The notes: generated by a model from the letters alone, not told the origin. Positions 19,167-29,990 are shown, counted from the first letter of the stretch. The stretch: 64,000 nucleotides of DNA from Magnetococcus marinus MC-1 (GCF_000014865.1 NC_008576.1:4555001-4619000), one strand, 5' to 3'. Numbers and translations: made by a program.

Positions 19167-19190
19167 AGAGCACACCCCACGGTGTGCTCT
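19167..19190 (-). terminator. Terminator downstream of lon
   Basis: A perfect 10-base stem AGAGCACACC/GGTGTGCTCT with a CCAC loop, flanked by A5 and T5 so it can work on both strands. It is 34 bases past the lon stop. Confidence 0.85.
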
Positions 19191-19223
19191 TTTTGCAACG
19201 CTTAACCCGCTTGCCACGCCATT

Positions 19224-21662
19224 TTAGTGGTGAGGCACACTACCCAGCGGTTCACTCTCTTCTCCTATCCCCTTTTCCAAGGGTAGGGCGGTTTCAACCA
19301 CCACATCCACCTGTTCCGGCATGCGGACCAGAGCCAGTTTTAAAACTTCGCTCACATGCCGCACCGGATGGATCTCCAGATCTTTAAGGATGCTCTGAGG
19401 AATCTCTTTTAGATCCTTCACATTATCCTCGGGTATCAACACCCGTCGAATGCCTGCACGGTGGGCCGCCAGTAGCTTTTCTTTCAATCCACCGATAATC
19501 AACACCCGACCACGCAGGGTGATCTCACCGGTCATCGCCACATCTTTGCACACCGCAATACCGGTCATACAACTGACCAGCGTCGTACATAAAGCAATGC
19601 CCGCTGAGGGGCCATCCTTGGGGGTAGCACCCTCTGGCACGTGGATATGGAAATCCCGTTTCTGGAAAAACTCGCCCTTAATGCCCCACCCTTCCGCCAT
19701 ACTGCGGGCACAGGTCATCGCCGCTTGCACCGACTCCTGCATCACATCGCCCAACTTACCGGTGATGGTAAAGGAGCCCTTGCCCTCCAGATGGGTCGCT
19801 TCAATGGTGAGGATCTCCCCACCCACCTCGGTCCACGCCAAACCCGTGGTCACCCCGACAATGTCCGCCTCTTCCGCGATACCAAAACGGAAACGCCGGG
19901 TACCCAAATATTTCTCTAAACTCTGGGCGGTAATGGTGACCTTTTTACGATTCTCTTCCGTCAACAAAATACGCGCCGCCTTACGACACAACGCCCCAAC
20001 CTCCCGCTCCAGATTACGCACCCCCGACTCCCGGGTGTAGTAGCGGATAATATCGGTAATGGTACCCGACGAAATGCTCAACTCCTGCTCCGTCAAGCCA
20101 TGCTCTTCCATCTGTCGGGGAATCAGATAGCGGGTGGCAATGCGCAGCTTTTCATCCTCGGTATACCCCGCCAGACGGATCACCTCCATACGGTCCAACA
20201 GGGGACGCGCAATGTTCAGGCTGTTGGCGGTGGTAATAAACATCACATTGCTGAGGTTGTAATCCACCTCCATATAGTGGTCACTAAAGGCCACATTCTG
20301 TTCGGGGTCCAACACCTCTAACAACGCCGACGACGGATCACCCCGGTAGTCAGAGCCTACCTTATCAATCTCATCAAGCAAAAACAGCGGATTACGCGTG
20401 CCTGCCCGCTTCATGGATTGAATAATCTTACCCGGCATAGAACCAATGTAGGTGCGACGATGACCGCGAATCTCCGCCTCATCCCGTACCCCACCCAGTG
20501 AAATACGCACATACTCGCGCCCCGTGGCCCGTGCAATGGATTTCGCCAGCGAAGTCTTACCCACCCCCGGCGGTCCCACCAGACAGAGAATGGGACCCTT
20601 CATCTTGCCCACTTTCTTCTGTACCGCCAGATACTCCAATATGCGCTCTTTGACCTTCTTCAGACCATCATGATCCTCTTCCAAGATGGTCTCGGCCTCT
20701 GTAAGGTCATGCTTGAGCTCGCTCTCTTTGTTCCAGGGCAGCGAAACCAACCAGTCGATGTAGGTCCGCACCACCGTGGCCTCAGCCGACATGGGGGACA
20801 TCTGCTTAAGCTTTTTAAGCTCACCATCGGCCTTCTTTTTAACCTCAGCGGGCATACCCGCTGCTTCGATCTTTTCGGTCAGTTCGGTGATCTCATCCTT
20901 CTCCGAACCCTCATCCCCCAACTCTTTCTGAATCGCCTTCATCTGCTCATTCAGATAGTAGTCGCGGTGGCTTTTCTCCATCTGCTTCTTAACCCGGCCA
21001 CGGATGCGCTTTTCCACCTGAATCACCTCTATCTCCCGTTCTAACAGAAGATAGAGCTGCTCCAGTTGGTCCACCACCCCATCCACCTCCAACAACTGCT
21101 GCTTGTCAGAGACCTTGAGGGTCAGATGCGACGCCGCCGTATTGGCCAAACGCACCGGATCCTCAATGGATTGCAGTGTCATTAATACCTCTGGCGGCAC
21201 CTTTTTGTTGAGCTTACCATACTGCTCAAACTGGGTGATCACCGAGCGCATTAAGGCCCGTGCTTCCGCATCGCTGTAGCTGGCTGGCTGTAGGGGCACA
21301 GCCTCGGCCTCAAAATGGGGTTCGCTCTGAATATAGCGCCGTACCCGCATACGTCGTAGCCCCTCCACCAGCACCTTTACCGTGCCGTCAGGGAGCTTGA
21401 GAATCTGGAGAATCGAACCCTCGACCCCCATCGTGTAGAGCTCCTCTTCCGACGGAGTGTCGGTTGAGGCCTCCTTCTGGGTCACCAAAAGGATACGTCG
21501 ATCCTCTTCATTGGTCGCGGTAACCGCATCCAACGCGCGAATAGAACGATCACGCCCCACAAACAGGGGCACAATCATATGGGGAAAAACAACGATATCC
21601 CGTAGCGGTAATACCGGCATACGCACGGCAAGCCCTAACGAGTCGTAGGTTTCTTCAGTCAT
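19224..21662 (-). CDS. lon: ATP-dependent protease Lon
   Basis: Cytoplasmic AAA+ protease that degrades misfolded and regulatory proteins. 812 residues, normal length. Domains: N-terminal substrate-binding region (residues ~10-200, starting [20 protein letters not shown]), coiled helical stretch, AAA+ module with Walker [10 protein letters not shown] and Walker [10 protein letters not shown], and the C-terminal S16 protease domain with catalytic Ser in [11 protein letters not shown] and Lys in [12 protein letters not shown]. It is the last of the tig-clpP-clpX-lon group, 13 bases after the clpX stop, and should be co-transcribed with clpX. Confidence 0.98.
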   Translation of the reverse strand: MTEETYDSLGLAVRMPVLPLRDIVVFPHMIVPLFVGRDRSIRALDAVTATNEEDRRILLVTQKEASTDTPSEEELYTMGVEGSILQILKLPDGTVKVLVEGLRRMRVRRYIQSEPHFEAEAVPLQPASYSDAEARALMRSVITQFEQYGKLNKKVPPEVLMTLQSIEDPVRLANTAASHLTLKVSDKQQLLEVDGVVDQLEQLYLLLEREIEVIQVEKRIRGRVKKQMEKSHRDYYLNEQMKAIQKELGDEGSEKDEITELTEKIEAAGMPAEVKKKADGELKKLKQMSPMSAEATVVRTYIDWLVSLPWNKESELKHDLTEAETILEEDHDGLKKVKERILEYLAVQKKVGKMKGPILCLVGPPGVGKTSLAKSIARATGREYVRISLGGVRDEAEIRGHRRTYIGSMPGKIIQSMKRAGTRNPLFLLDEIDKVGSDYRGDPSSALLEVLDPEQNVAFSDHYMEVDYNLSNVMFITTANSLNIARPLLDRMEVIRLAGYTEDEKLRIATRYLIPRQMEEHGLTEQELSISSGTITDIIRYYTRESGVRNLEREVGALCRKAARILLTEENRKKVTITAQSLEKYLGTRRFRFGIAEEADIVGVTTGLAWTEVGGEILTIEATHLEGKGSFTITGKLGDVMQESVQAAMTCARSMAEGWGIKGEFFQKRDFHIHVPEGATPKDGPSAGIALCTTLVSCMTGIAVCKDVAMTGEITLRGRVLIIGGLKEKLLAAHRAGIRRVLIPEDNVKDLKEIPQSILKDLEIHPVRHVSEVLKLALVRMPEQVDVVVETALPLEKGIGEESEPLGSVPHH

Positions 21663-21675
21663 GCCTTACCTCATT

Positions 21676-22938
21676 TCAGGCATTGGCTTCCAAGGCTTCT
21701 TCAGCATAGATCAGCAGGGGCTCGATCTGCTTCTCAACCACTTCGCGGTTGATCACCACTTCGCGCACCCCTTGCTTGGAAGGAATCTCAAACATGATGT
21801 CAAGTAACGTCGACTCCAGCAGTGCACGCAGACCACGGGCACCGGTTTTACGCTCAATGGCCCTTTGCGCCAGCGCTTCTAAAGCACCATCGGTAAAGGT
21901 GAGCTTGACGTTCTCCATCTCCAACAGTTTTTGGTACTGTTTTACTAAGGCATTTTTCGGCTCTGTAAGAATACGCACCAACGCCTCTTTGCTCAGCTCT
22001 TCCAGGGTGGCCACCACCGGCAGACGCCCCACAAACTCGGGAATCAAACCAAAGGCCAGCAGATCCTCAGGCTCCAGCTCTTTAAGCAGGACGTTGACAC
22101 TCTCCTCTTTGCTGTTCTTGCGTACCGTGGCCCCAAAACCAATACCATGATGTTTGCTCGAACGCTTCTCGATCACCTTCTCTAAACCATTGAAAGCCCC
22201 CCCACAGATCACCAAGATATTGGTGGTATCGACCTGTAGATACTCCTGCTGGGGATGCTTGCGACCACCCTGGGGCGGTACGCTGGCCACGGTACCTTCA
22301 ATAATTTTCAACAACGCTTGCTGCACCCCTTCACCAGAGACATCACGGGTGATGGATGGGTTGTCGGATTTACGCGAGATTTTGTCAATCTCATCAATAA
22401 AAACAATACCCCGCTGGGCCTTTTCCACATCATTATCGGCCGCCTGTAACAGGCGCAGGATAATGTTCTCCACATCCTCCCCCACATAACCGGCCTCGGT
22501 CAGGGTGGTGGCATCGGTGATGGTAAAGGGGACATCCAGTAGGCGCGCCAGGGTTTGCGCCAACAGCGTTTTACCCGAACCCGTGGGACCGATCATCAAC
22601 ACGTTGCTTTTGGAGATCTCCACATCTGCTGAAGTATCGTTACTCTCCAGCCGCTTGTAGTGGTTATAGACCGCCACCGCCAAGGTACGCTTGGCGTTAT
22701 CCTGGCCGATAACATAATCGTCCAGGGTGCTTTTAATCTCCATCGGGGTGGGTACACCGCCCCGCTTTTTCTCAAGCTGATCGCTCTTATCTTCACGAAT
22801 GATCTCCATACAGAGATCAACACACTCATCACAGATAAACACGGAAGGGCCGGCAATCAGCTTGCGCGCCTCGTTCTGGCTCTTACCGCAGAACGAGCAG
22901 TGCAGGATGCTGCTGGAATCGGAAGAGTTATTGGGCAT
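21676..22938 (-). CDS. clpX: ATP-dependent Clp protease ATP-binding subunit ClpX
   Basis: AAA+ unfoldase that feeds proteins to ClpP. 420 residues from the ATG at 22938 ([14 protein letters not shown]); the extra 16 residues of the longer frame are not family-like. The N-terminal C4 zinc-binding domain ([15 protein letters not shown], then CDECVDLC) binds substrates and adaptors. Walker A is [15 protein letters not shown], Walker B is [10 protein letters not shown], and the ClpP-docking IGF-type loop is KHHGIGFGA. It is separated from clpP by 233 bases, wider than in many relatives. Confidence 0.98.
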
Positions 22939-23171
22939 GGTTAGCTCTACTCCATAACAGGTCCCGCCCAGGTGGGCCGGGCTCATTCCACAGAGGCTAC
23001 TCTTAGGTTAGAGTCGGCTTTGTGGGAAGTTGTTTCTGCTTATATGCTAAAGCCCTTCGACTTCGCACCGCAGCTACCTTCGTTAGGTAGACTTAAAACA
23101 ACAGGTTGTCATATAAAATGGCGTGCACACATGGGTAAAACCAGCCCACCCCTACCCGCCACACGTTTGAT
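22939..23171 (-). other. clpP-clpX intergenic gap
   Basis: 233 bases without a gene. The only structure seen is a short stem CTACCT/AGGTAG (23074-23090) with a 5-base loop and no T run. The length suggests that clpX has its own promoter, but I cannot point to clear boxes. Confidence 0.3.
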
Positions 23172-23789
23172 TTAAGACTCAGCCTCAGCCTCGGGCAGTT
23201 CCCGATGGCTAATCACCTTATCCACCAAACCGTACTCTACCGCCTCGGTCGCGGATAAAAAGTTGTCCCGTTCGGTATCCAACTGCACCTGCTCTAGGGG
23301 CTTGCCGGTATGATGCGACAGCACTTGGTTAAGATTTTCACGAATCCGCAAAATCTCCCGGGCGTGGATCTCAAAATCGCTGGCCTGACCCGAAAAACCC
23401 CCTAAAGGTTGGTGAATCATCACCCGCGCGTTGGGTAGTACCAAGCGCTTACCGGCCTCACCCGCTGCCAACAATACCGCGCCCATACTGGCCGCCTGTC
23501 CAATACAGAGGGTACTTACACTGGGGCGGATAAACTGCATGGTGTCATAGATCGCCATACCAGCCGTCACCGAACCACCCGGGCTATTGATGTAGAGGTG
23601 AATATCCTTTTCAGGATTTTCCGACTCTAAAAAAAGCAGCTGGGCAACCACCAGGTTGGCCATGTGCTCCTCGACTTGGCCCACCAAAAAAACCACCCGC
23701 TCCTTGAGCAGACGAGAGTAAATATCGTAGGCGCGCTCGCCCCGGTTGGTGGTCTCCACCACCATTGGCACCAAACTCATGGTATCCAT
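23172..23789 (-). CDS. clpP: ATP-dependent Clp protease proteolytic subunit ClpP
   Basis: Serine protease chamber that partners with ClpX. 205 residues. Catalytic Ser in [14 protein letters not shown], His in VMIHQPLGG and Asp in the following LDTERDNF region. Starts [12 protein letters not shown] with TAGGAG just upstream; the first ~12 residues would be the propeptide. It lies downstream of tig, but an intrinsic terminator at 24029-24065 separates the two, so it probably starts from its own promoter in 23790-24020. Confidence 0.98.
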   Translation of the reverse strand: MDTMSLVPMVVETTNRGERAYDIYSRLLKERVVFLVGQVEEHMANLVVAQLLFLESENPEKDIHLYINSPGGSVTAGMAIYDTMQFIRPSVSTLCIGQAASMGAVLLAAGEAGKRLVLPNARVMIHQPLGGFSGQASDFEIHAREILRIRENLNQVLSHHTGKPLEQVQLDTERDNFLSATEAVEYGLVDKVISHRELPEAEAES

Positions 23790-24152
23790 ACTCCTAAAAA
23801 ATCCTTGAAGAAGTGCACCCGGCCCACACTGGCTGCGCGAACGCCTCTCTTTTGTCCATTATCTAACAAAGGACCGTTAGCAAGTTTTGAACCATGGAAC
23901 GCTATGAAGTTCCCACTTAACGCAGCGGCCATGGTTTATAGGCTGCCCCAATATCCCTTGCCCAAACCAAACCATAAGCTCTAAGTGTATCCCATGAACC
24001 CCCACCAGACGCAAGGCGTCATGGTATGAAAAAGGCCCGGAGTGTCCAACACACCGGGCCTTTTTATCTATTACCTTAACCACCTACGCCGCGAAAATGG
24101 GCACCCTGTGTCCAAAACAGCCGTAAAATGGTACAATTTTATTCAGCCTGCC
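23790..24152 (-). other. tig-clpP intergenic region
   Basis: 363 bases. Holds the tig terminator at its right end (24029-24065). The remaining ~230 bases before clpP must carry the clpP promoter; a TTGCTA and a nearby GATAAT-like run are visible around 23860-23885 on the minus strand but their spacing is poor, so none is called. Confidence 0.35.
24029..24065 (-). terminator. Terminator of tig
   Basis: AAAAAGGCCCGG pairs perfectly with CCGGGCCTTTTT over a 13-base loop; the stem itself gives T5 on either strand. It is about 90 bases past the tig stop. Confidence 0.85.
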
Positions 24153-25481
24153 TTAACCGCGCTGCGCCACCAACTCTTCAAAAGATTTTTCTTCTTCTGT
24201 CACGGTGCCCTGTTCAATCAACCAAGCCACGGTTTTCTCTTCCAACGCGGCACCCCGGAACTCCTCTAAACGCGCCTTATCCTTCTTGAGCTGCGCCTTG
24301 AGCTGCTCAGCATAGTCCCCAGCCGCAAACTGCTGCACCAGCGCGTCAATGTGGGCTTCAACCGCCTGATCATCAATTTCCAGATTCTCTTTGCTGACGA
24401 TACTGCCCATCAACAGACCCAGAATGATGCGCTCTTTGGCCTTTTCAGCGTACTGGTTACGCCAAGTCTCATCGGTAAAACCAAGCTGCTCGGGATCAAC
24501 CCCTTGACGGCTGTACTCCTCTTTCGCCGTGGCCACCATCTGCTCAATCTCATGATCCACCATCTGACTGGGCAGCTCATTGGGATTGTTTTCCAACAGC
24601 AGCTTAAACACCTGCTGTTTCATCTCTTGCTTGGCTACCTTGTCGGCCTCTTTGACCAGACGCTCGTGGATCTCTTGCTTCATCGCCTCCACGCCGCCCT
24701 CTTGGACACCGGCTTTTTTCGCCAGCTCTTCGTCCACCTCTGGCAGCTCACGGCTTTCGATGGCTTTTACCACACACTTAAAAATCGCCTCTTTGCCCGC
24801 CAACTGGGTACCATGATAATCTTCTGGGAAGGTGACCTTAACCTCCAGCGCATCCCCCCCCTTGGCACCGATAAGCTGATCCTCAAAACCAGGGATAAAC
24901 CGGTTGGAACCCAGCTCTAACACATAATCTTCCGCTTTGCCGCCCTCAAAGGCTTCACCATCCACAAAGCCCTCAAAATCAAAGGTCATGCGGTCACCGC
25001 TGGCAGCCGCCACACCCTCTTGGGTACGATATTCGGCATTGGCCTCGCGTACCCGGGTGATCACCGTCTCAACATCAGAATCCTGGATGGTCACCACCGG
25101 TTTGGTCAAGCTCATACCGGTGTAATCCTTGGGCTCAATCACGGGAAAAATCTGAATTTTGGCCGTGTAGGTGAAAGGCTTGCCCTTCTCCAACTCCACC
25201 AGATCCAGCTCAGGCTGACCCACGGGGCGTAGCCCTTTTTCCATCAATGCGGTGGGGTATGAATCCCGAAACAGCTGTTCAGCAACCTCAGCCCGGATAC
25301 TGGCCCCAAAGCGTTGCTCAATCATCTTGGTAGGCACCTTGCCCGCCCGAAAACCAGGGAGACGAACCTGAGCGGCCGTTTTGGTCATTTCTTGGCTGAG
25401 TAGCGCATCGACCTTCTCCGCCGCAACGGTGATGGTGATATCGCGATCAAAAAGGCCATTCTCTACAACGTTGACTTCCAT
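24153..25481 (-). CDS. tig: Trigger factor (ribosome-associated chaperone, peptidyl-prolyl isomerase)
   Basis: Binds the ribosome exit tunnel and shields nascent chains. 442 residues from the ATG at 25481 (MEVNVVENG); an in-frame GTG nine bases upstream is less likely. The ribosome-docking signature is GFRAGKVPTKMIEQRFG (residues ~45-60), the FKBP-like domain includes GDRMTFDFEGFVDGEAFEGG and GSNRFIPGFEDQLIG, and the C-terminal half is helical and charged. It heads the tig-clpP-clpX-lon block and follows tRNA-Leu. Confidence 0.97.
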   Translation of the reverse strand: MEVNVVENGLFDRDITITVAAEKVDALLSQEMTKTAAQVRLPGFRAGKVPTKMIEQRFGASIRAEVAEQLFRDSYPTALMEKGLRPVGQPELDLVELEKGKPFTYTAKIQIFPVIEPKDYTGMSLTKPVVTIQDSDVETVITRVREANAEYRTQEGVAAASGDRMTFDFEGFVDGEAFEGGKAEDYVLELGSNRFIPGFEDQLIGAKGGDALEVKVTFPEDYHGTQLAGKEAIFKCVVKAIESRELPEVDEELAKKAGVQEGGVEAMKQEIHERLVKEADKVAKQEMKQQVFKLLLENNPNELPSQMVDHEIEQMVATAKEEYSRQGVDPEQLGFTDETWRNQYAEKAKERIILGLLMGSIVSKENLEIDDQAVEAHIDALVQQFAAGDYAEQLKAQLKKDKARLEEFRGAALEEKTVAWLIEQGTVTEEEKSFEELVAQRG

Positions 25482-25546
25482 GATGAGCACCGGTTTTGGT
25501 TTTTTTGAGCGATGAGGTTAAGAAATGTTTACTCGGGAAGAAGAGT

Positions 25547-25631
25547 TGGTGCGAAAGGGGGGAGTCGAACCCCCACGCCTTGCGGCACTGGATCCTAAGT
25601 CCAGCGCGTCTACCAGTTCCGCCACTTTCGC
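25547..25631 (-). tRNA. tRNA-Leu (TAG)
   Basis: 85 bases with encoded CCA and a long variable arm, as expected for a class II tRNA. Acceptor GCGAAAG pairs with CTTTCGC, discriminator A. The anticodon arm CTGGA CTTAGGA TCCAG has anticodon TAG. Confidence 0.96.
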
Positions 25632-25679
25632 CCACAGCTGGAGGCTGATATCCACCCGACAAACGACATAACAAAAAGA

Positions 25680-25703
25680 ACCCGGCCCTGCAAAGGGCCG
25701 GGT
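25680..25703 (-). terminator. Terminator between tRNA-His and tRNA-Leu
   Basis: ACCCGGCCC pairs with GGGCCGGGT over a 6-base loop, followed on the minus strand by TTCTTTTTG. It would end the Pro-Arg-His tRNA transcript, leaving tRNA-Leu to its own promoter or to read-through. Confidence 0.75.
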
Positions 25704-25716
25704 CCCATTTTGATCT

Positions 25717-25792
25717 TGGGGCGATGGACGAGATTTGAACTCGCGACCGCCGGAGCCACAATCCGGAGCTCTACCCCTGAGCTACCACCGCC
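25717..25792 (-). tRNA. tRNA-His (GTG)
   Basis: 76 bases with encoded CCA. The acceptor GCGGTGG/CCATCGC carries the extra encoded G-1 opposite C73, the tRNA-His identity element. The anticodon arm CCGGA TTGTGGC TCCGG has anticodon GTG. Confidence 0.96.
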
Positions 25793-25976
25793 ATAATCAT
25801 CGTGCGATCCCGACGAAGCCGCTGGCCTAACCACCACCAGCTCATCGAAGAAACCGACTTATATTTAATGTCTCAGCAAAGGAATGGCAAAGTATTTTTT
25901 TCCGCTCACGCGATAACCTTGCCCTTTACCCTTGGGTTTAGCCAGAACGATGCCCCTTTTTTTGTGGCAAAGGGGG

Positions 25977-26053
25977 TGGCGCGCCCGGCAGGACTCGAAC
26001 CTGCAACCTACGGCTTAGAAGGCCGTTGCTCTATCCAGTTGAGCCACAAGCGC
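25977..26053 (-). tRNA. tRNA-Arg (TCT)
   Basis: 77 bases with encoded CCA. Acceptor GCGCTTG pairs with CGGGCGC through two G-U pairs. The anticodon arm CGGC CTTCTAA GCCG has anticodon TCT. Confidence 0.96.
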
Positions 26054-26096
26054 TAACAACCGATACAGTCTCAAGTTCCCAAGGTGGCGGAAAAGC

Positions 26097-26173
<77 letters not shown>

Positions 26174-26286
26174 AATCCGCAAACGCCAGATAATCCCAAC
26201 TCTTTTTAAGGCCAACCTATGATAGGCTCCCTCAAAAGGGCCAAAAAAATCCCGTATTGGACACTCTTCCATTTCCGAGAACAGGC

Positions 26287-26315
26287 AATATACGACAACC
26301 CCGCAGGCGTGACAA
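26287..26315 (-). promoter_or_regulatory. Candidate promoter for the tRNA-Pro/Arg/His operon
   Basis: On the minus strand TTGTCA (26315-26310) and TATATT (26292-26287) are 17 bases apart; both match the sigma-70 consensus at five of six positions. It lies about 114 bases upstream of tRNA-Pro and faces away from the hemA promoter. Confidence 0.5.
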
Positions 26316-26345
26316 GTACTATTCGCGCTGCTTTTACACAATCCA

Positions 26346-26374
26346 TTAACAAACCGTCTCAACAGCGCTATAAT
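26346..26374 (+). promoter_or_regulatory. Promoter upstream of hemA
   Basis: TTAACA (26346-26351) and a perfect TATAAT (26369-26374) are separated by 17 bases. Transcription would start near 26381, leaving a 5' untranslated region of about 180 bases before the hemA ATG. Together with 26287-26315 it forms a divergent promoter region between the tRNAs and hemA; nothing else is seen in 26174-26559. Confidence 0.65.
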
Positions 26375-26559
26375 GCTTCGTTCCGTTTTGCCGTGCCCTT
26401 GGTTTAATCTTTCTCAAGGAGCTTGTTGGTATCCTTGATTAAGCTATCCATGTGCCTGTTTATAAATGGAATAAATATAACCAACCCCTTTCACCGGCGG
26501 GTGGTTCAGTCGCGCTGCGGCGCTGGATCCCTTACTATCGAGGGTATGTAGAAACACCC

Positions 26560-27825
26560 ATGAAGCTCGTTGTCGTTGGATTAAACCATAAGAGCGCACC
26601 GGTCTCCTTACGTGAGAAGGTCGCCTACAGCAGTGATACCCTGCCCCGCAGCCTACAGGCCCTTACCCGCCTAGATGCGGTGCATGAGGGTACCATTCTG
26701 TCGACCTGTAACCGGGTGGAGATCTATATGGCCAGCCGCGACCCCGACGCGGCTGCGGCCCAAACCAGTCAGTGGATCGCCCGCGATCACGCCCTTGACC
26801 CCGCCGATGTCACCCCCCATCTCTATACCAAGGCCGAGTCCGAGGCGGTGCGTCACGGTTTTTGTGTAGCCTCTAGTCTGGACTCCATGGTTTTGGGCGA
26901 GGCTCAAATTCTCGGCCAAATGAAACAAGCCTATCAAGATGCTCTCTCCGCTGGTTCCACCGGGGTGGTGCTCAACCGTTTTTTCCAACACGCCTTTTTA
27001 ACCGCCAAACGGGTCCGTACCGAAACCTCCATTGCGGAAAATTCCGTCTCGGTGGCCTCTGCCGCTGTGGATCTGGCCAAACGCATCTTTGGTGATCTGA
27101 GCGGTCATAGCTGCCTGCTGATCGGGGCCGGTGAAATGTGTGAATTGGCGGCCCGCCATCTGGTAACCCATGGGGTCAAAGAGGTGCTGGTGACCAACCG
27201 CACCTTTAGCCGCGCAGTGGATCTTGCGCAGCAGTTTGATGGTCATGCTTTTCCCATCGAAGCATTGGCCGAAAATCTACATCGCGCCGATATTGTCATC
27301 TCCTCCACCGGCTCCACCGTCTATATGGTCGGGCCGGATATGGTGAAACAGGCTCTCAAAAGCCGTCGCCAACGCCCCATATTTCTTATTGATATTGCCG
27401 TACCTCGGGATTTAGATCCCGAGATCGGTCAAGTGGATAGCGCTTTTCTTTACGATATGGACGACCTTAATAAAATCGTCAACGACAACCGCCAAGACCG
27501 TGCCGAGGCCGCTCAGGCTGCCATGCAGATTATCGAGGGGGAAACCCCCCTGTTTATCCAATGGTTGGATACCCTGGATGTGGTGCCCACCATCAAACAG
27601 ATGCGCCGCAAGGCCGAAGCGGCCAAAGACCAGCTCTTGCAAAAACATTTGGCAGGCTGGGATCTAAGTGATACCGACCGGCAAAGGGTCGAAAATCTGG
27701 CCCGCCAACTGGTCAATAAGTTGATGCATGATCCCACCGAACGGTTACGTAGCCTAACCAATGAGCATGACGGCGACCGTTATATCGATGCGGCCCGCAA
27801 ACTCTATAAGTTGGATGACGACTAG
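26560..27825 (+). CDS. hemA: Glutamyl-tRNA reductase
   Basis: NADPH-dependent reduction of glutamyl-tRNA(Glu) to glutamate-1-semialdehyde, the first step of C5-pathway tetrapyrrole synthesis. 421 residues from ATG 26560 (MKLVVVGLNHKSAPVSLREK), which is the conserved N-terminus; an in-frame ATG at 26452 adds 36 unconserved residues. Catalytic Cys lies in STCNRVEIYM (~residue 50), the NADPH-binding Rossmann fold has CLLIGAGEMCELAARH, and the C-terminal helical dimerisation domain ends in KLYKLDDD. No good ribosome binding site precedes either start. prfA follows after 129 bases, a common pairing. Confidence 0.96.
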   Translation: MKLVVVGLNHKSAPVSLREKVAYSSDTLPRSLQALTRLDAVHEGTILSTCNRVEIYMASRDPDAAAAQTSQWIARDHALDPADVTPHLYTKAESEAVRHGFCVASSLDSMVLGEAQILGQMKQAYQDALSAGSTGVVLNRFFQHAFLTAKRVRTETSIAENSVSVASAAVDLAKRIFGDLSGHSCLLIGAGEMCELAARHLVTHGVKEVLVTNRTFSRAVDLAQQFDGHAFPIEALAENLHRADIVISSTGSTVYMVGPDMVKQALKSRRQRPIFLIDIAVPRDLDPEIGQVDSAFLYDMDDLNKIVNDNRQDRAEAAQAAMQIIEGETPLFIQWLDTLDVVPTIKQMRRKAEAAKDQLLQKHLAGWDLSDTDRQRVENLARQLVNKLMHDPTERLRSLTNEHDGDRYIDAARKLYKLDDD

Positions 27826-27954
27826 CGGACTTCCCTTGTTTTGCGTCCTCTCTGTAACGCCCTAAACCCACAACCTTAAAGCCCTGGCGGCCTCCCTTTA
27901 GGCGGTCGCTGGAATGCCTATCAACCTTTTCATACAGAATCGCCAAGAGACCCC

Positions 27955-29040
27955 ATGGCCATTGAAGAGAAGCTTGAATCCCTAACCAGCCGTCATGCGG
28001 AGCTTTCCGCCCACTTGGCCGACCCTACGACCGTGTCGGATTCCAAACGGTTTGCCGCCTACAGCAAAGAGTTTTCCGATCTGGAACCCGTTGTGGCAGC
28101 ATGGCAGGCCCACTTGGCTATCCTGCAACAGCTCGCGGAGACCGATGAGATGTTGGCCGAGGCCGGTGATGACGCCGAGATGCGGCAGATGGCCCGCGAG
28201 GAGCGGGAAACCCTAAAAAATAAATTGGAGCAGAGTCAGAAGCATCTACACCTTATGCTGCTCCCCAAAGATCCCAATGACGACAAAAACGTGATCTTGG
28301 AAATCCGCGCCGGTACCGGCGGTGAAGAGGCTGCCCTATTTGTCTCTGACCTATTTCGCATGTATGGCCGTTTTGCCGAAATCAAAGGGTGGCGCATTGA
28401 GATGCTCTCCAGCAGCGCCACCGATCTGGGCGGCTATAAAGAGCTCATCGCCATGGTGCAGGGCAAAGGGGCCTACATGGGCCTAAAATATGAGTCGGGG
28501 GTGCATCGGGTACAGCGCATTCCAGTCACCGAGACGGGCGGACGCATTCACACCTCGGCGGTGACAGTGGCGATCCTGCCTGAAGCCGATGAGGTGGAGT
28601 TGCATATCGAAGATAAAGATCTGCGTATTGATGTCTACCGCTCATCCGGTCCTGGTGGGCAGAGCGTTAACACCACCGACTCGGCGGTGCGCATTACCCA
28701 CCTGCCCACTGGCTTGGTGGTGATCTGTCAGGATGAAAAATCCCAGCACAAAAACAAAGCCAAGGCCATGAAAGTGCTACAAGCCCGTTTACTGGATGCC
28801 CAACAACAGGCGGCCGATTCGCAGCGGGCCGAAGCGCGCAAGGGACAGGTGGGCAGCGGTGACCGCTCTGAGCGGATTCGCACCTATAACTTTCCCCAGA
28901 GCCGGGTTACGGATCACCGCATCAACCTGACGTTACATAAACTTGATCAGGTGCTACAAGGAGGGTTGGCTGAGGTAGTGGATGCCTTGACCGCCCACGA
29001 TCAAGCCTCCAAACTGGCCCACTTGGGCGGGGGAGATTAA
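27955..29040 (+). CDS. prfA: Peptide chain release factor 1
   Basis: Recognises UAA and UAG stop codons and triggers peptide release. 361 residues, usual length. The stop-codon reading tripeptide is PVT in [15 protein letters not shown] (~residues 190-192), and the catalytic GGQ is in [17 protein letters not shown] (residues 234-236). Domain I is the N-terminal coiled helix. The usual partner prmC, which methylates this Gln, is not next to it; an exonuclease-like gene follows instead. Confidence 0.97.
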   Translation: MAIEEKLESLTSRHAELSAHLADPTTVSDSKRFAAYSKEFSDLEPVVAAWQAHLAILQQLAETDEMLAEAGDDAEMRQMAREERETLKNKLEQSQKHLHLMLLPKDPNDDKNVILEIRAGTGGEEAALFVSDLFRMYGRFAEIKGWRIEMLSSSATDLGGYKELIAMVQGKGAYMGLKYESGVHRVQRIPVTETGGRIHTSAVTVAILPEADEVELHIEDKDLRIDVYRSSGPGGQSVNTTDSAVRITHLPTGLVVICQDEKSQHKNKAKAMKVLQARLLDAQQQAADSQRAEARKGQVGSGDRSERIRTYNFPQSRVTDHRINLTLHKLDQVLQGGLAEVVDALTAHDQASKLAHLGGGD

Positions 29041-29138
29041 TCCCCCTTTATCTTTTACGTAACTTTTCTAAAGTCTTTTATGGCTTTACCTTTTTTAATA
29101 AAGACCGCTGGTCTTAATAGTGTCACGGTGCGTTTACC

Positions 29139-29990
29139 ATGATCAAATTTGTACACCACACCGTCTGGGCCTTTGATGCCGAGTGGACCCCCGACCCTTT
29201 GGCAGGCCGCATGCTCTATAACTTAGATGAGGATCTGACCGATGCCCAGGTATTGGCGGAGATGTGGAAACAGGGGGGGGCCACCGAGGAGAACCCAACA
29301 CCCTATCTAAAAACGGCGCTCTGTCGGTTTATCTCCATCGCTGCGGTGGTACGCCGTCAGCACCAGGATGGCACCATCACCGTTACCTTGATGTCCCTGC
29401 CAGAAGAGGTGGCGGATACTCAGGCACCCTATGCCAAAGAGGATGCTGTGCTCAGCCGCTTTCTCCAAGGCGTGGGTGAAAAAAAACCGCAGCTGGTGGG
29501 GTATAACTCCATTAGTGCCGATATTAAGGCGATGTTGCAACGTGGCATCATTCGTGGCATGCATCAGCCCAAATTTGCTCATCGCCCCAACAAACCGTGG
29601 GAAGGGGTTGACTACTTTGCCCGTGGCGGCGATTGGCATGTGGACCTTAAAGAGGTGGTCTCAGGGTGGGGACAGTTCACCCCCTCCCTGCATGAGATGG
29701 CAACCCTATCGGGTATTCCGGGCAAGATGGATGTGGCCGGGGATCAGGTGCCGCAAATGTGGTTGGATGGTCGTCTGGCCGATATTGTGGCCTATAATGA
29801 ATTTGACGCCCTAACCACCTATCTGTTGTGGCTGCGCATGGTCCATTTTTCTGGCCATTTTGATGGGGCGACCTATCAAAATGAGCAAAATCTGGTGCGC
29901 GCCTTGATCGAACGGGAAGGGGCACAAAAGCCCCATCTGTTGGCCTATTTGCAACAGTGGGAACGCCTGACCAAGATGACCACGGCTTAA
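29139..29990 (+). CDS. Predicted 3'-5' exonuclease, PolB-exonuclease-like
   Basis: 283 residues. Resembles the stand-alone family related to the proofreading domain of family B DNA polymerases. DEDD-type residues appear in order: Asp and Glu in WAFDAEW (~residues 13-16), Asp in YNSISADIK (~residue 128), and the final Asp with the following Tyr in YNEFDALTTYLLW (~residues 222-230). A role in DNA repair or end trimming is assumed from the fold; the substrate is unknown. It starts 98 bases after prfA with a poor ribosome binding site. Confidence 0.75.
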   Translation: MIKFVHHTVWAFDAEWTPDPLAGRMLYNLDEDLTDAQVLAEMWKQGGATEENPTPYLKTALCRFISIAAVVRRQHQDGTITVTLMSLPEEVADTQAPYAKEDAVLSRFLQGVGEKKPQLVGYNSISADIKAMLQRGIIRGMHQPKFAHRPNKPWEGVDYFARGGDWHVDLKEVVSGWGQFTPSLHEMATLSGIPGKMDVAGDQVPQMWLDGRLADIVAYNEFDALTTYLLWLRMVHFSGHFDGATYQNEQNLVRALIEREGAQKPHLLAYLQQWERLTKMTTA

